DNA of 64,000 bases from Chryseobacterium sp. Marseille-Q5410 (GCA_946892665.1 CAMPOT010000001.1:1240001-1304000), one strand, 5' to 3'. Counted from the stretch's first letter, positions 35,497 to 44,509 are shown. Notes: generated by a model not told the origin, from the sequence alone. Numbers and translations are program-made.

Positions 35497-37026
35497 ATGA
35501 ATAACGGTATTATCATCCTTGATTTTGGATCTCAATATAACCAGTTGATTGCCAGAAGAATCCGAGAACTCGGTGTTTATTCTGAAGTCCTTCCTTTCAA
35601 TACAAGTATAGAAGATCTTGTAGCAAGAAATCCTTCTGGAATTATTCTTTCGGGCGGACCAAGTTCGGTGAATGCAGAAAATGCTCATTTGGTTGATCGT
35701 GCGCTTTTTGAAATGGGAATTCCTGTTTTGGGAATTTGCTACGGAATGCAACTCACCACCCATCTGTTGGGCGGAAAAGTGAAAAAAGGTGAAAAAGGCG
35801 AATACGGAAAAGCAAAGTTTGAAATCCAAAAATCCAACAAATTACTTTCGGGAGTAAGCAGATTTTCAACCGTGTGGATGAGCCACTTTGATGAGGTAGA
35901 AAATGTTCCTGAAGGATTTTTAATCAACGGAACCACGGATGTTATTTCAGCCATTTCTGATGAAAGCAAGAAAATATATTGTGTGCAGTTTCACCCGGAA
36001 GTGTCTCATACCGAAGAAGGTTCGCGAATGATTGAAAATTTTGTTTTTGATATTTGTGAAGCTCCCAAAGATTGGAAACTCACCAATTATATTGATAAAA
36101 CCGTAGCCGAAATCAAAGAAAAAGTGGGAGATCAGAAGGTAATTCTTGGTCTTTCCGGTGGTGTAGATTCTTCCGTAGCGGCGGTTTTAATTCATAAAGC
36201 CATCGGCAATCAGTTGCAATGTATCTTTGTAGATACCGGACTTTTAAGAAAAGATGAAGCTGAAAAAGTGATGAAAAATTATGGTGAACATTTTCACTTG
36301 AATATCAAATTGATCGATGCGAAAGATCGGTTTATGGCCAAATTGAAAGGTGTTTCGGATCCGGAAGCAAAGCGAAAAATCATCGGGAACGAGTTCGTTG
36401 TTGTTTTTGATGAAGAATCTCACAAAATAGAAGGTGCAAAATTCCTCGCTCAAGGTACCATCTATCCGGATGTTATTGAAAGCCAATCGGTGAAAGGTCC
36501 TTCAGCGGTCATTAAATCTCACCATAATGTTGGCGGACTTCCCGAAGAAATGGATTTTGAATTGCTGGAACCTTTGAGAGAACTATTTAAAGATGAAGTA
36601 AGAAAAGTAGGCGAGGAGCTTGGTATTCCGCATCATTTGGTTCATCGTCATCCTTTCCCTGGACCAGGTTTGGGAATAAGAATTTTAGGAGAAGTAGACG
36701 AAGAAAAAGTGAAAATCTTACAGGAAGCTGATGATATTTTCATCAATGAACTGTATAAAAATAATTTGTACGAAACTGTTTCTCAAGCGTTTGTTGTTTT
36801 GCTTCCCGTAAAATCTGTCGGAGTGATGGGAGATGAAAGAACTTATGAATATACTGCGGTCGTTCGGTCTGCTAATACCACGGATTTCATGACAGCGACA
36901 TTCAGTAAATTCCCTTGGGAATTCTTGGAAAACGTATCCAACAGAATCATCAACGAAGTGAAAGGTATCAACAGAATTGCCTATGATATTTCGAGCAAAC
37001 CACCTGCAACCATTGAGTGGGAATAG
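35497..37026 (+). CDS. guaA: GMP synthase (glutamine-hydrolysing) GuaA
   Basis: GuaA aminates XMP to GMP. The 509-residue protein has the class I glutamine amidotransferase domain (nucleophile Cys in LGICYGMQLTTH, His-Glu in QFHPEVSHTEEG). The ATP-pyrophosphatase P-loop follows in LGLSGGVDSSVAAVLIHKAI, then the dimerisation domain with HPFPGPGLGIRILGE and SKPPATIEWE at the C-terminus. It completes the purine cluster. Its leader carries the taataaaaagta core seen before purM and purH. Confidence 0.97.
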   Translation: MNNGIIILDFGSQYNQLIARRIRELGVYSEVLPFNTSIEDLVARNPSGIILSGGPSSVNAENAHLVDRALFEMGIPVLGICYGMQLTTHLLGGKVKKGEKGEYGKAKFEIQKSNKLLSGVSRFSTVWMSHFDEVENVPEGFLINGTTDVISAISDESKKIYCVQFHPEVSHTEEGSRMIENFVFDICEAPKDWKLTNYIDKTVAEIKEKVGDQKVILGLSGGVDSSVAAVLIHKAIGNQLQCIFVDTGLLRKDEAEKVMKNYGEHFHLNIKLIDAKDRFMAKLKGVSDPEAKRKIIGNEFVVVFDEESHKIEGAKFLAQGTIYPDVIESQSVKGPSAVIKSHHNVGGLPEEMDFELLEPLRELFKDEVRKVGEELGIPHHLVHRHPFPGPGLGIRILGEVDEEKVKILQEADDIFINELYKNNLYETVSQAFVVLLPVKSVGVMGDERTYEYTAVVRSANTTDFMTATFSKFPWEFLENVSNRIINEVKGINRIAYDISSKPPATIEWE

Positions 37027-37039
37027 GTTTTTAATAGAA

Positions 37040-37072
37040 AAATCCTTCTGAATTTTCAGAAGGTTTTTTTTT
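37040..37072. terminator. Terminator between guaA and the convergent receptor gene
   Basis: Stem ccttctgaa (37044-37052) with ttcagaagg (37055-37063), flanked by A and T runs; works for guaA and probably for the opposite gene, whose stop is at 37071. Confidence 0.85.
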
Positions 37073-39227
37073 ATTCTTTGCTGCCGCCGCTGTCTTTTTC
37101 AACATTGGTTTTCGTGTTTTCTTTTACCTTTTGGTTTCCGAATCTTTTAATGAATGTTAAAGAGAATCCGTACCAGTCGGCTTTTGTGGAGTTTCTAAAG
37201 GTTCCTACTGGAGTGTAGGTTGTTATATCAAACACTGGACTTTGGAAAATATTGTACATCTGCAAACTTGCTTCCATCTGCGTTTTTGGGAAAATTTTGG
37301 TCACCGAAATATTGTGGAAGAAATTCATTTGATTGCCATACGAATTTCCAAAATTCTGACTGAACAGTCCGAACCATCCATTGATGTTGATATTTTTATT
37401 GAATAAATTGTTGTAAGATATATTGGACGAACCTCCAAAATTGGTTAAATAATCTTTAGCATCCTTCAGATTATTCTGAGCATTAAAATCACTATTATCC
37501 GTGTAATTTAAGTTCAGACTCAAATTTACATTCAATTTATTTTTCAAAAAAGCCTGCTTGGTATTAAAGTTCAAGCCATATTTCGCGACTTTTCCTGGGA
37601 AGTTTTCTTCCATTTGGATGGTTTTATCACCATCTTTGAAGTAGGTAGTCCAGTAATCCTGGTTGCTGTACCAATAGCTCGCTGTAAGGAAATACTTCTT
37701 GTAAAGTCCAATTTTCAGGCTGAATCTGTCGTTCGGATTGGGGTCCAGGTTCATATTTCCGCGCATGTAAGTACCGTTATCCATAGGCAATTCGAAAGGA
37801 TTCATTTCACTGTACCAAGGTCTCCAAATATTATGCTTGTACGTTGCGGTAAGATCCGTGTTTTCGGAAAGCGGGTACTTCAATAGCAAATCCGGAAGAA
37901 GCGTTCCGTACGAATCTGTTTTTTCAAGATTACCGATATCCTGCCTTGTTTTAAACCAAATATATTCGTAGCGCAAACCGATTCTGGTTTCTAATTTCTT
38001 GAAAAATGTTTTGCTGAAATTGGCATACAACGAGTTTAAATTTTCTAAATATTGAAAATCATTGCTTCGGGAAAGATCTTCCACCCAGTTGTTGCCGGAT
38101 AATCCGTAATAGTCATAAGGAATTACATAGTTTTTGTAGCTGCTTTTTCCGCCGAATTCAAGCGTACTTCCCGTTTTTCCCAGAGGTTGGGAATAATCGG
38201 CCTTGAAATAATAATCGCGGTTCTGGTTATCCGCCAAAATACGAATTCCCGTAGGAATGCTGTTTGCGCTAAAATTGATGTAGTGGTCGTTTGTATCTGT
38301 CACAGAACTGTAATTGATTCCGGCATTTAGATCCAGGATTTTATTTTTTTCTTTATCGTAATATTTGTAATAAAGATTAGAACCCAAATTTTTGTTTAAA
38401 CCAGTTAGACTTTGGGTTTTTGCATAAAAATTTTGCAAATTGTTTCCGATAAAATTTTCCCCATAAGCATCCGAAAAACTACTTCTTTTGGTTTGGGAAT
38501 ATTCGAAAATAAGGCCAATATTGTTTTTGTCATTCAGCTCCAGTTCCGAAGAACTTGAGAATGAAGGAGATCTACCGGTTTCCGTACTTTCAGTGACGAT
38601 CTTGGTTAGTTCGTTGTTTTCATAAATAAAATTTTCATTGTAGTTTTTCATGACTTGGGTATTGTCACTATAACCGCCGGTTAAGGTTTCGGTGAAATTC
38701 TTTTTGTGATAATTAAGATTGAAATTAGCGTACTGCGAATTTTTGGTATTTTGAGTATTGGTAAGGGAAACACTGCCTTTTGTACCTTCGTTTTCCAGTT
38801 TTTTCAGCACGATATTGATCACCGGTCCGGCTGCTTCATATCTTGCCGAAGGCGTGGTGATCACTTCAATTTTCATCAGATTATCTGCAACGATGGTTTT
38901 CAGGTAATCTTTCAGCTCTTTTCCCGTGAAAACAGTTTTTCGATCGTTGATGTACACGCTCACCGATTCTCCTTCGGCAAGCAGGTTATCGTTACTGTCC
39001 ATGCTCACCAGCGGCGTCATTCTCAGGACATCCCAAGTGGTGTTTCCAGCAAGTATGGAGCTGTTCGATACATTAAAGACCGTTCTGTCCGTCTTGTTTT
39101 CGATGGTTGGTTTTCTGGCAATTACTGTTACCTCGGCAATATCTTTTGTTTTGGTAGAGTCTGTTTTTATCTGCCCAGAAATTATGGTTACAGAGAAAAA
39201 TGCAAAAAAGTTCAGCGTTTTTGTCAT
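37071..39227 (-). CDS. TonB-dependent receptor-like outer-membrane beta-barrel protein
   Basis: 718 residues with a signal peptide (LNFFAFFSVTIISGQ), a TonB-box-like DIAEVTVIARKP, and a plug with DVLRMTPLVSMDSND, VSVYINDRKTVFTGKELKDY and IEVITTPSARYEAAGPVINI. A barrel in the style of the 'outer membrane beta-barrel family protein' group follows. The C-terminal end is polar (NTKTNVEKDSGGSKE), extending beyond the last strand. The ligand is unknown; there is no SusD partner, so it is unlike the susC gene. It is alone and convergent with guaA. Confidence 0.88.
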   Translation of the reverse strand: MTKTLNFFAFFSVTIISGQIKTDSTKTKDIAEVTVIARKPTIENKTDRTVFNVSNSSILAGNTTWDVLRMTPLVSMDSNDNLLAEGESVSVYINDRKTVFTGKELKDYLKTIVADNLMKIEVITTPSARYEAAGPVINIVLKKLENEGTKGSVSLTNTQNTKNSQYANFNLNYHKKNFTETLTGGYSDNTQVMKNYNENFIYENNELTKIVTESTETGRSPSFSSSSELELNDKNNIGLIFEYSQTKRSSFSDAYGENFIGNNLQNFYAKTQSLTGLNKNLGSNLYYKYYDKEKNKILDLNAGINYSSVTDTNDHYINFSANSIPTGIRILADNQNRDYYFKADYSQPLGKTGSTLEFGGKSSYKNYVIPYDYYGLSGNNWVEDLSRSNDFQYLENLNSLYANFSKTFFKKLETRIGLRYEYIWFKTRQDIGNLEKTDSYGTLLPDLLLKYPLSENTDLTATYKHNIWRPWYSEMNPFELPMDNGTYMRGNMNLDPNPNDRFSLKIGLYKKYFLTASYWYSNQDYWTTYFKDGDKTIQMEENFPGKVAKYGLNFNTKQAFLKNKLNVNLSLNLNYTDNSDFNAQNNLKDAKDYLTNFGGSSNISYNNLFNKNININGWFGLFSQNFGNSYGNQMNFFHNISVTKIFPKTQMEASLQMYNIFQSPVFDITTYTPVGTFRNSTKADWYGFSLTFIKRFGNQKVKENTKTNVEKDSGGSKE

Positions 39228-39361
39228 ATGGTTATTAATTTTTTCAATAAGACAATCATTTGTGCTTCTTTGTTACATTATAGTTTTATTAATAGAGAAA
39301 ATATTAGGTTTATTTACTTAAATAGTGCGGCAATTTTCTCTGTTAATGAAAGATTTACAAC

Positions 39362-39396
39362 TTTGAATTTCCTTTTTCTGAAATAAACTATCTTTG
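39362..39396 (+). promoter_or_regulatory. Promoter of the DEAD-box helicase gene
   Basis: TTTG at 39362-39365, 23-base spacer, TATCTTTG at 39389-39396, only 4 bases before the ATG, suggesting a leaderless mRNA. Confidence 0.6.
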
Positions 39397-39400
39397 CAAA

Positions 39401-40753
39401 ATGGAAAAAATCACTTTTGCCGATTTCGAATTACCCGAAAAGATTCTTGACGTATTGGCTGATCAAAATTTATTTGAACCTACGCCAATTCAAGAAAAAT
39501 CCCTTAAACCAATCCTTTCTGGCCGTGATGTGATGGGAATTGCCCAAACAGGAACTGGAAAAACATTAGCTTACTTATTGCCAATTCTTAAAACATGGAA
39601 ATACAACAAATCTGGCAATCCCACGGTACTAATACTCGTTCCGACACGGGAATTGGTGGTGCAGGTGACCGATATTGTGAAAAATCTTACCCAGAATATT
39701 ACTGCGAGAGTAGTCGGAATTTACGGTGGTGTGAATATCAAAACTCAGAAATTGCTTTTCAATGACGGATGCGATATTTTGGTAGGAACTCCCGGAAGAA
39801 TCATGGATTTGGCGATTGATAACGCGATTTCTCTTAAAGAAGTTCAGAAATTGGTAGTCGATGAGTTTGATGAAATGCTGAATTTGGGTTTCAAAGTTCA
39901 ATTGGCAAATATTTTCACCATGATGAGAGAAAAAAGACAGAATATTCTTTTTTCTGCAACGATGACCGAAGCTGTTGATGCGGTTTTAGAGGAATATTTT
40001 GCAAATCCGATAGAGATTTCCTTAGCAAAATCGGGAACTCCGCTGGAAAAAATTGAACAGATTTCCTTTAAAGTGGAGAATTTTAATACCAAAATTAATC
40101 TTTTGGAACATTTACTGAAAACAGATTCCGATTTTTCTAAAGTTTTGATTTTCTGTAATAATAAGAAGAATGCCGATTATCTTTATACCAAAATTGATGA
40201 GTTGTTCCCCGATGAATTCGATGTAATTCACTCCAACAAATCACAGAATTACCGTCTGAATGCGATGAGAAACTTTGAAGCCCAAAAAGTAAGAGGTTTG
40301 ATTACCACTGACATTATGGCGAGAGGTTTGGATATTTCGGATATTACACACGTGATCAACTTCGAAATTCCTGAAATTCCGGAGCAGTATATCCACCGAA
40401 TTGGAAGAACCGGACGGGCTGATAAAAACGGGATTTCAATTTCTTTTGTTACGAAAAAAGAGGAAACTCTGCTTCTGGATATTGAGTTATTAATGGACAA
40501 AGAACTGAAATTACAAGATTTTCCTGCTGAAGTGAAGGTGAACCCGGTGAAAATCGCTTCAGAAAAAGAAATCGTGGTGATGAAAAATGCACACACGGTA
40601 AAATTGGAAGAAGGAGGAGGTGCGTTCCATGAAAAGAAGGATAAAAACAAAAAAATCAATCTAGGAGGACCCACCAAAAGAAATCCACCGAAGACCAAAC
40701 CTACCAACCGCGCGCAGGCAAAAGCCAAATCGAAAGCGAAGCGAAAAAAATAA
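39401..40753 (+). CDS. DEAD-box family ATP-dependent RNA helicase (DEFD variant)
   Basis: 450 residues with the SF2 RNA-helicase motifs in order: Q-motif PTPIQEKSLKPI, Walker A AQTGTGKT, motif Ib GTPGRIMDLA, motif II VVDEFDEML (residues 154-157 are DEFD, not DEAD), motif III FSATM, motif V TDIMARGLDISD and motif VI YIHRIGRTGRA. A basic Lys-rich tail of about 40 residues follows. Such helicases remodel RNA during ribosome assembly, decay or cold adaptation. The Ala-to-Phe change in motif II leaves the catalytic Asp-Glu intact, so activity is expected. Confidence 0.93.
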   Translation: MEKITFADFELPEKILDVLADQNLFEPTPIQEKSLKPILSGRDVMGIAQTGTGKTLAYLLPILKTWKYNKSGNPTVLILVPTRELVVQVTDIVKNLTQNITARVVGIYGGVNIKTQKLLFNDGCDILVGTPGRIMDLAIDNAISLKEVQKLVVDEFDEMLNLGFKVQLANIFTMMREKRQNILFSATMTEAVDAVLEEYFANPIEISLAKSGTPLEKIEQISFKVENFNTKINLLEHLLKTDSDFSKVLIFCNNKKNADYLYTKIDELFPDEFDVIHSNKSQNYRLNAMRNFEAQKVRGLITTDIMARGLDISDITHVINFEIPEIPEQYIHRIGRTGRADKNGISISFVTKKEETLLLDIELLMDKELKLQDFPAEVKVNPVKIASEKEIVVMKNAHTVKLEEGGGAFHEKKDKNKKINLGGPTKRNPPKTKPTNRAQAKAKSKAKRKK

Positions 40754-40777
40754 TCCCGAATTTCCGGGATTTTTTTA
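40749..40777. terminator. Terminator after the helicase gene
   Basis: Stem aatcccg (40752-40758) with cgggatt (40765-40771), overlapping the helicase stop codon and followed by a T-run; the A-run on the left may serve the convergent hemerythrin gene. Confidence 0.75.
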
Positions 40778-40792
40778 TAAAAATTGAAGTTG

Positions 40793-41239
40793 TTATTTCC
40801 AGAACAAGTCCTCGTATTCAGGCTCTTTGAGTTCAGGATAATTTTGTTTTAAAAGGTTTTGAAGTTCTTCCTCTGTGGCCGTATTTTCAATCTCAGGGAA
40901 AATTTGTCTTTCTTCTGTTCGGATGTGGAGTTCGAGTAAATCGCGAAAAGTCTGTATCTGTTCAGGAGTTTCAAAACCGTCAGAAATCATTTTTTCAAGT
41001 TCGCGATGTTGCGAAATGGCTTCTTCAATTAAAGGATGTGCATTGCCTAAAATAAGAAAAATGGTTTCCTCTTCTTCCGCAAAATGAGGTTTTAGGTTTT
41101 GTTCATAAAAGAGAACGATATATTTTGACATTCTTTCCACGGAAATGTCTTTCTTTAAACCTTCTTTTAATTTCCAGCAGAGCAATAATCCAAAGTGATG
41201 ATCTCTGCTCAACTGTACTAAAGCTTCATGTCTTTTCAT
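40793..41239 (-). CDS. Hemerythrin-like (HHE) domain protein
   Basis: A 148-residue helical protein with histidine and glutamate spacing of the HHE domain: SRDHHFGLLLCWKL near residue 13, KPHFAEEEETIFLIL, SQHRELEKM and LELHIRTEERQIFPEIE. The four-helix bundle would hold a di-iron centre that binds O2 or NO, or serve in iron sensing or repair. It starts 4 bases after the stop of the upstream SGNH gene, so they are co-transcribed. Confidence 0.87.
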   Translation of the reverse strand: MKRHEALVQLSRDHHFGLLLCWKLKEGLKKDISVERMSKYIVLFYEQNLKPHFAEEEETIFLILGNAHPLIEEAISQHRELEKMISDGFETPEQIQTFRDLLELHIRTEERQIFPEIENTATEEELQNLLKQNYPELKEPEYEDLFWK

Positions 41240-41243
41240 CGTT

Positions 41244-41900
41244 CTATTTTAAATAAGGTTCCATTACTTTTTTCCAGATTTGATATCCTTCGGGTTTCAT
41301 GTGAAGCCTATCTTCGAGGAAAAGATCTTCCCGGATTCTTCCGTCTGCACCGTTCATTGCTTGGGTAATGTCGATGTATTCAGCATTTTTTTTTCGATCC
41401 AAGAATTTTTTAATCATTGCATTCGTTGTGGTAAATTTAGGCCAAAGTTTTTCACGACTTGGCGACATTTTTATCGAAACATATGCTACCGAAATTTCAG
41501 GATAATATTTTCTGATTTCGGAATAGAAATGTTTGTAACGGTTAAAAACTTCTTTGGATTTTAGGTTTTCATTCCCTGCAAAATCATTTTCACCACAATA
41601 AATAATGATTTGTTTCGGGGCGTAAGGCTTTAATAATTCATCGGAATAGAAATTCAAATCATACAAACTCGATCCTCCGAACCCACGATTGATAATGACT
41701 TTTTCGGGAAAATAGGAATTGACATCTTTCCACATCGTGAAAGAAGAACTTCCTAACAATAGAATGGCACCCTTAGTTGGCGGGTTTTCCTGATTTAATG
41801 CTTTGAATTCCTGAATATCATCCCAAAAAGCGGGTTTATTTTGGCTGTAAATATTGGTGAACAACAAAATTACAGCCAAAAATGCTAATACCTTTTTCAT
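41244..41900 (-). CDS. Secreted GDSL/SGNH-hydrolase family protein
   Basis: 218 residues with a signal peptide (KKVLAFLAVILLFTNIYSQ). SGNH blocks are visible: Ser in ILLLGSSSFTMWKD, Gly in INRGFGGSSLYDL, Asn in YCGENDFAGN and Asp-His in LFLEDRLHMKPEGYQIW. These are esterases or lipases acting on acyl or acetyl groups in the periplasm or outside. It is the first gene of a two-gene unit with the hemerythrin-like protein; no functional link is obvious. Confidence 0.9.
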   Translation of the reverse strand: MKKVLAFLAVILLFTNIYSQNKPAFWDDIQEFKALNQENPPTKGAILLLGSSSFTMWKDVNSYFPEKVIINRGFGGSSLYDLNFYSDELLKPYAPKQIIIYCGENDFAGNENLKSKEVFNRYKHFYSEIRKYYPEISVAYVSIKMSPSREKLWPKFTTTNAMIKKFLDRKKNAEYIDITQAMNGADGRIREDLFLEDRLHMKPEGYQIWKKVMEPYLK

Positions 41901-41974
41901 TTTTTTATTTTGAATTAAAATTACAGAAAAAAGTAATAGAAATCTTTAGCATTATAAAATGCTTTCCGTATTAT

Positions 41975-42781
41975 TTATTGAGTAACCTGCGCGGTCACAA
42001 ATATCCTTGCCATATCGTTATTGATATTTGTGCAATTTGAAGTGTTACCACCATACGTCACAGAACTGTATCCCGTTGTTAGTTTTGGCAGATTTCTACC
42101 ATAAACAGATATGGTATGGGTACCAATAGGTAAATCGCTAATAATTCCTGCTAAATTAAATTTTCGCCAGTTGCAAACAAAATTCTTGCCTGCTCTTGTG
42201 TATTTACTCGCCAATTTCAATTGATTATTTACAAAAACTCCAATAGCAAATTGAAACTCTTGTTGGGTATCACTTGCATTATTAATTTGAGACATACCTT
42301 CTATATTAATATAAGTGCTATTGGAGTTTTTGGTAATCACAACCGTTGCAGTAGCGCCTAAATTGGTCCAATTTGCGGTAGAACTATTTACAGTAAATAG
42401 CGGCATACTGCTAGGAAATGTAGAAATTGTAGTGCTTGCTCCGGAGTTTCCAGAAAAGTTTTCAGTTTGTTGTATAATAGCTAAGCCATCTGCAACCTGA
42501 AAATTTCTATTCCATTGTCCATTAGCCCAGAAATTAACCTTTTGCGTGTTGGTATTTTGCACAAGCAATCCTTGTACAGGAGAAGGAACCGACGTGTTGT
42601 CGTTTGAAGCGGTTAGAGGTACTTGAGGTAGTAATATTCCTCGCTTGGTATCGGAAATTTCTAGTATTGCACTTGGATGTGGCGTATTATTGTTGGTATT
42701 TCCGGCAATCAGTACTTGGGCTGATGATAAATTACTTAAAGCAATAATCAAAAGTGTTAAAATATTTGATTTGGTTTTCAT
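41975..42781 (-). CDS. Secreted protein of a tandem paralog triad, copy 3
   Basis: 268 residues, signal peptide ending SNLSSAQ, mature start QVLIAGNTNN. The N-terminal module has HPSAILEISDTKRGILLPQV, VQGLLVQNTNTQKVNFWANG and W. The C-terminal domain (about 120-268) has YINIEGMSQINNAS, FAIGVFVNNQLKL, FVCNWRKFNLAG, LPIGTHTISVYGRNL and VTYGGNTSNCTN. It aligns by eye with the next two upstream genes, including two cysteines that could pair. It is the last gene of the three-gene unit, 2 bases after the preceding stop. Function unknown; surface-exposed beta-rich protein inferred. Confidence 0.8.
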   Translation of the reverse strand: MKTKSNILTLLIIALSNLSSAQVLIAGNTNNNTPHPSAILEISDTKRGILLPQVPLTASNDNTSVPSPVQGLLVQNTNTQKVNFWANGQWNRNFQVADGLAIIQQTENFSGNSGASTTISTFPSSMPLFTVNSSTANWTNLGATATVVITKNSNSTYINIEGMSQINNASDTQQEFQFAIGVFVNNQLKLASKYTRAGKNFVCNWRKFNLAGIISDLPIGTHTISVYGRNLPKLTTGYSSVTYGGNTSNCTNINNDMARIFVTAQVTQ

Positions 42782-42783
42782 CG

Positions 42784-43620
42784 TTAAAAAACATAAGGTT
42801 GGTTAATAAAAATTGTGCTGCTGATCGCTGCTTCGAAATTCGTAAGCGTATTGCAAGAACTACTGGTGTTTGGACCTCCATAGGTCACTGTAAGCCCATT
42901 GATTGTAGGAGCAGAAATATTTCGGATTGCAAATTTTACAGTATGATTACCGACGGATAGATTTTTTGCTAGACCATAGATCATAAATTGTCGGTAAGAA
43001 CAAGAAGATTGTAAATCTAGTGACATTGGTTTCACATCAATCAGCTTATCATCCACAAAGAAGCCAATGCTTGAACTGATACCACCTGTAGAGTTTGATG
43101 CTCCATTATTGACTTGAAACATTCCGTTGATATTCATCAATATTTCATTTTGAGGTCTATCGATGGTGATTGTTTTTGTAAGGTCAGAAATTACAGTCCA
43201 TTGGGAAGTATTTAATGTTTCACCGGCAATATGTGCGCTGTATCCATAGAATTGATTCGGAGAATTTTGCGTGAAAGTATAGGCAGTGTTGGAGGTTGAA
43301 CTATAGTATTTCACTTGATTCATCAAATTTCCTTGGTTAAGATCTGTGAAGAAATAGTCCCATTTCGCACCGTCCCAGAAATAGTACCCTTCTTTTCCAT
43401 TAAGGGAATTATTGGTGTTGTATATAATTAATGATTCTTTAGGATTTGGAACAGCGGTAATATCTGTCCTGCTTTGAAGCGATATTTTCGGTAGACTAAC
43501 CCCTTTATCAGTAGCTCTAATATCCAAAATCGCAGAAGGATCTGGGTTGGTTGTATTAATACCAACCTGTCCGAAAGCAGCACTACTGGAAAAAATCAAG
43601 ATTAAAAATATTTTTTTCAT
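42784..43620 (-). CDS. Secreted protein of a tandem paralog triad, copy 2
   Basis: 278 residues, signal peptide ending SSSAAFGQ, mature start QVGINTTNPDPSAILDIRAT. The module continues DKGVSLPKISLQ, ESLIIYNTNNSLNGKEGYYF and WDGAKWDYF. The C-terminal domain has LMNINGMFQVNNGASN, SIGFFVDDKLIDV, SCSYRQFMIYGLAKNLSVGN, HTVKFAIRNISAPT and VTYGGPNTSSSCNTL. It shares both Cys positions with its neighbours. Located 10 bases after copy 1. I do not recognise the C-terminal domain. Confidence 0.8.
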   Translation of the reverse strand: MKKIFLILIFSSSAAFGQVGINTTNPDPSAILDIRATDKGVSLPKISLQSRTDITAVPNPKESLIIYNTNNSLNGKEGYYFWDGAKWDYFFTDLNQGNLMNQVKYYSSTSNTAYTFTQNSPNQFYGYSAHIAGETLNTSQWTVISDLTKTITIDRPQNEILMNINGMFQVNNGASNSTGGISSSIGFFVDDKLIDVKPMSLDLQSSCSYRQFMIYGLAKNLSVGNHTVKFAIRNISAPTINGLTVTYGGPNTSSSCNTLTNFEAAISSTIFINQPYVF

Positions 43621-43630
43621 GGTGATCGTT

Positions 43631-44440
43631 TTAAGGTTTTTCTGAGATTTTAATATTCATAACGGATTTGTCCATAACAGGGCTCAGATTGCTGCATGCT
43701 GAATGTTTCCCTCCAAATGTGATGCTTTGCGAACTTACTTCCCTCACTCTTAATGTTTCCCGTAACTCTATATTATGATTTCCGATTCCTAAGTTGTTCA
43801 CATTGAAATACACATTGAAGTCATTATATATACAAGCGCTATTTCCAACAATTTGGAAATTCCGAACTCCGGCGAGTTGTGAGTCGACAAATAGTGCAAT
43901 AGAGTAGGTCATATACGTATCATCGTTCGCTGCAGAATTAACCTGAACGATGCCGCTTCCGGAAACCGAAACCGTGTTTTGAGGAGAATACAGTTCAATG
44001 GTCTTTGAAAGTCCAGGAATTAATTGCCATTCGTGAGCGGAAGGAGCTTCTCCCATGGTATAGCTAATACCAGTAATAGGAGTACTGTCATTAACTCCAG
44101 ATGTAGAGATGCTACTTTCTGACCGTACAATTCCCAAATATTTATAAATATTGGTGGTACTTAGGAACGGATTCCATTTATTATTGGACCAATAATAAAA
44201 CCCTTTTCCGGTGTTTGTATTGGTGTTATAAACAATCAATGAATTGGCCGGATTAGTAACCGGAGCAGCGTTCGAAAGGTTAGGAATCGATACATTGGGT
44301 AATAAGACCCCTTTGTTCGAAGAAACAACTTTAAGGGCTTCGGAATCATCGAAAGTAGTAACATTTTCGCCAATGCCAACTTGGGCATGGGATAACGCAA
44401 ATACTACCAGGAAGCCAGGTAATAATTTAATTTTCATCAT
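43631..44440 (-). CDS. Secreted protein of a tandem paralog triad, copy 1
   Basis: 269 residues from the ATG at 44440 (MMKIKLLPGFLVVFALSHAQ), mature start QVGIGENVTTFDDSEALKVV. The module has SNKGVLLPNVSIPNLSN, NSLIVYNTNTNTGKGFYYWS and NNKWNPF. The C-terminal domain has GSGIVQVNSAAND, YSIALFVDSQLAGVRNFQI, NSACIYNDFNVYFNVNNLGI, GNHNIELRETL and ITFGGKHSACSNL. A TTG-started extension to 44461 overlaps the -7 box and is rejected. First gene of the operon. C-terminal domain unrecognised. Confidence 0.8.
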   Translation of the reverse strand: MMKIKLLPGFLVVFALSHAQVGIGENVTTFDDSEALKVVSSNKGVLLPNVSIPNLSNAAPVTNPANSLIVYNTNTNTGKGFYYWSNNKWNPFLSTTNIYKYLGIVRSESSISTSGVNDSTPITGISYTMGEAPSAHEWQLIPGLSKTIELYSPQNTVSVSGSGIVQVNSAANDDTYMTYSIALFVDSQLAGVRNFQIVGNSACIYNDFNVYFNVNNLGIGNHNIELRETLRVREVSSQSITFGGKHSACSNLSPVMDKSVMNIKISEKP

Positions 44441-44458
44441 TTGTCGTTTTGTGTTCCA

Positions 44459-44466
44459 CAAATTTA
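44459..44466 (-). promoter_or_regulatory. -7 box of the secreted-paralog operon
   Basis: The complement reads TAAATTTG, 18 bases before the ATG at 44440. No -33 TTG at consensus distance. Confidence 0.45.
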
Positions 44467-44509
44467 ATGTTGTTTAGTCAATTTAGTTTGGGTTAAAACA
44501 CGGTATTTT

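Noticed and set aside
37071-39227. Second SusC-type transporter
   Set aside because: No SusD partner, smaller size, and plug and barrel motifs fit the general outer-membrane beta-barrel receptor group instead.
38706-39386. 226-codon plus-strand frame opposite the TonB-dependent receptor
   Set aside because: It lies antisense to the signal peptide and plug of a clear receptor gene, and its composition (rich in Cys, Phe and His) is that of a shadow frame.
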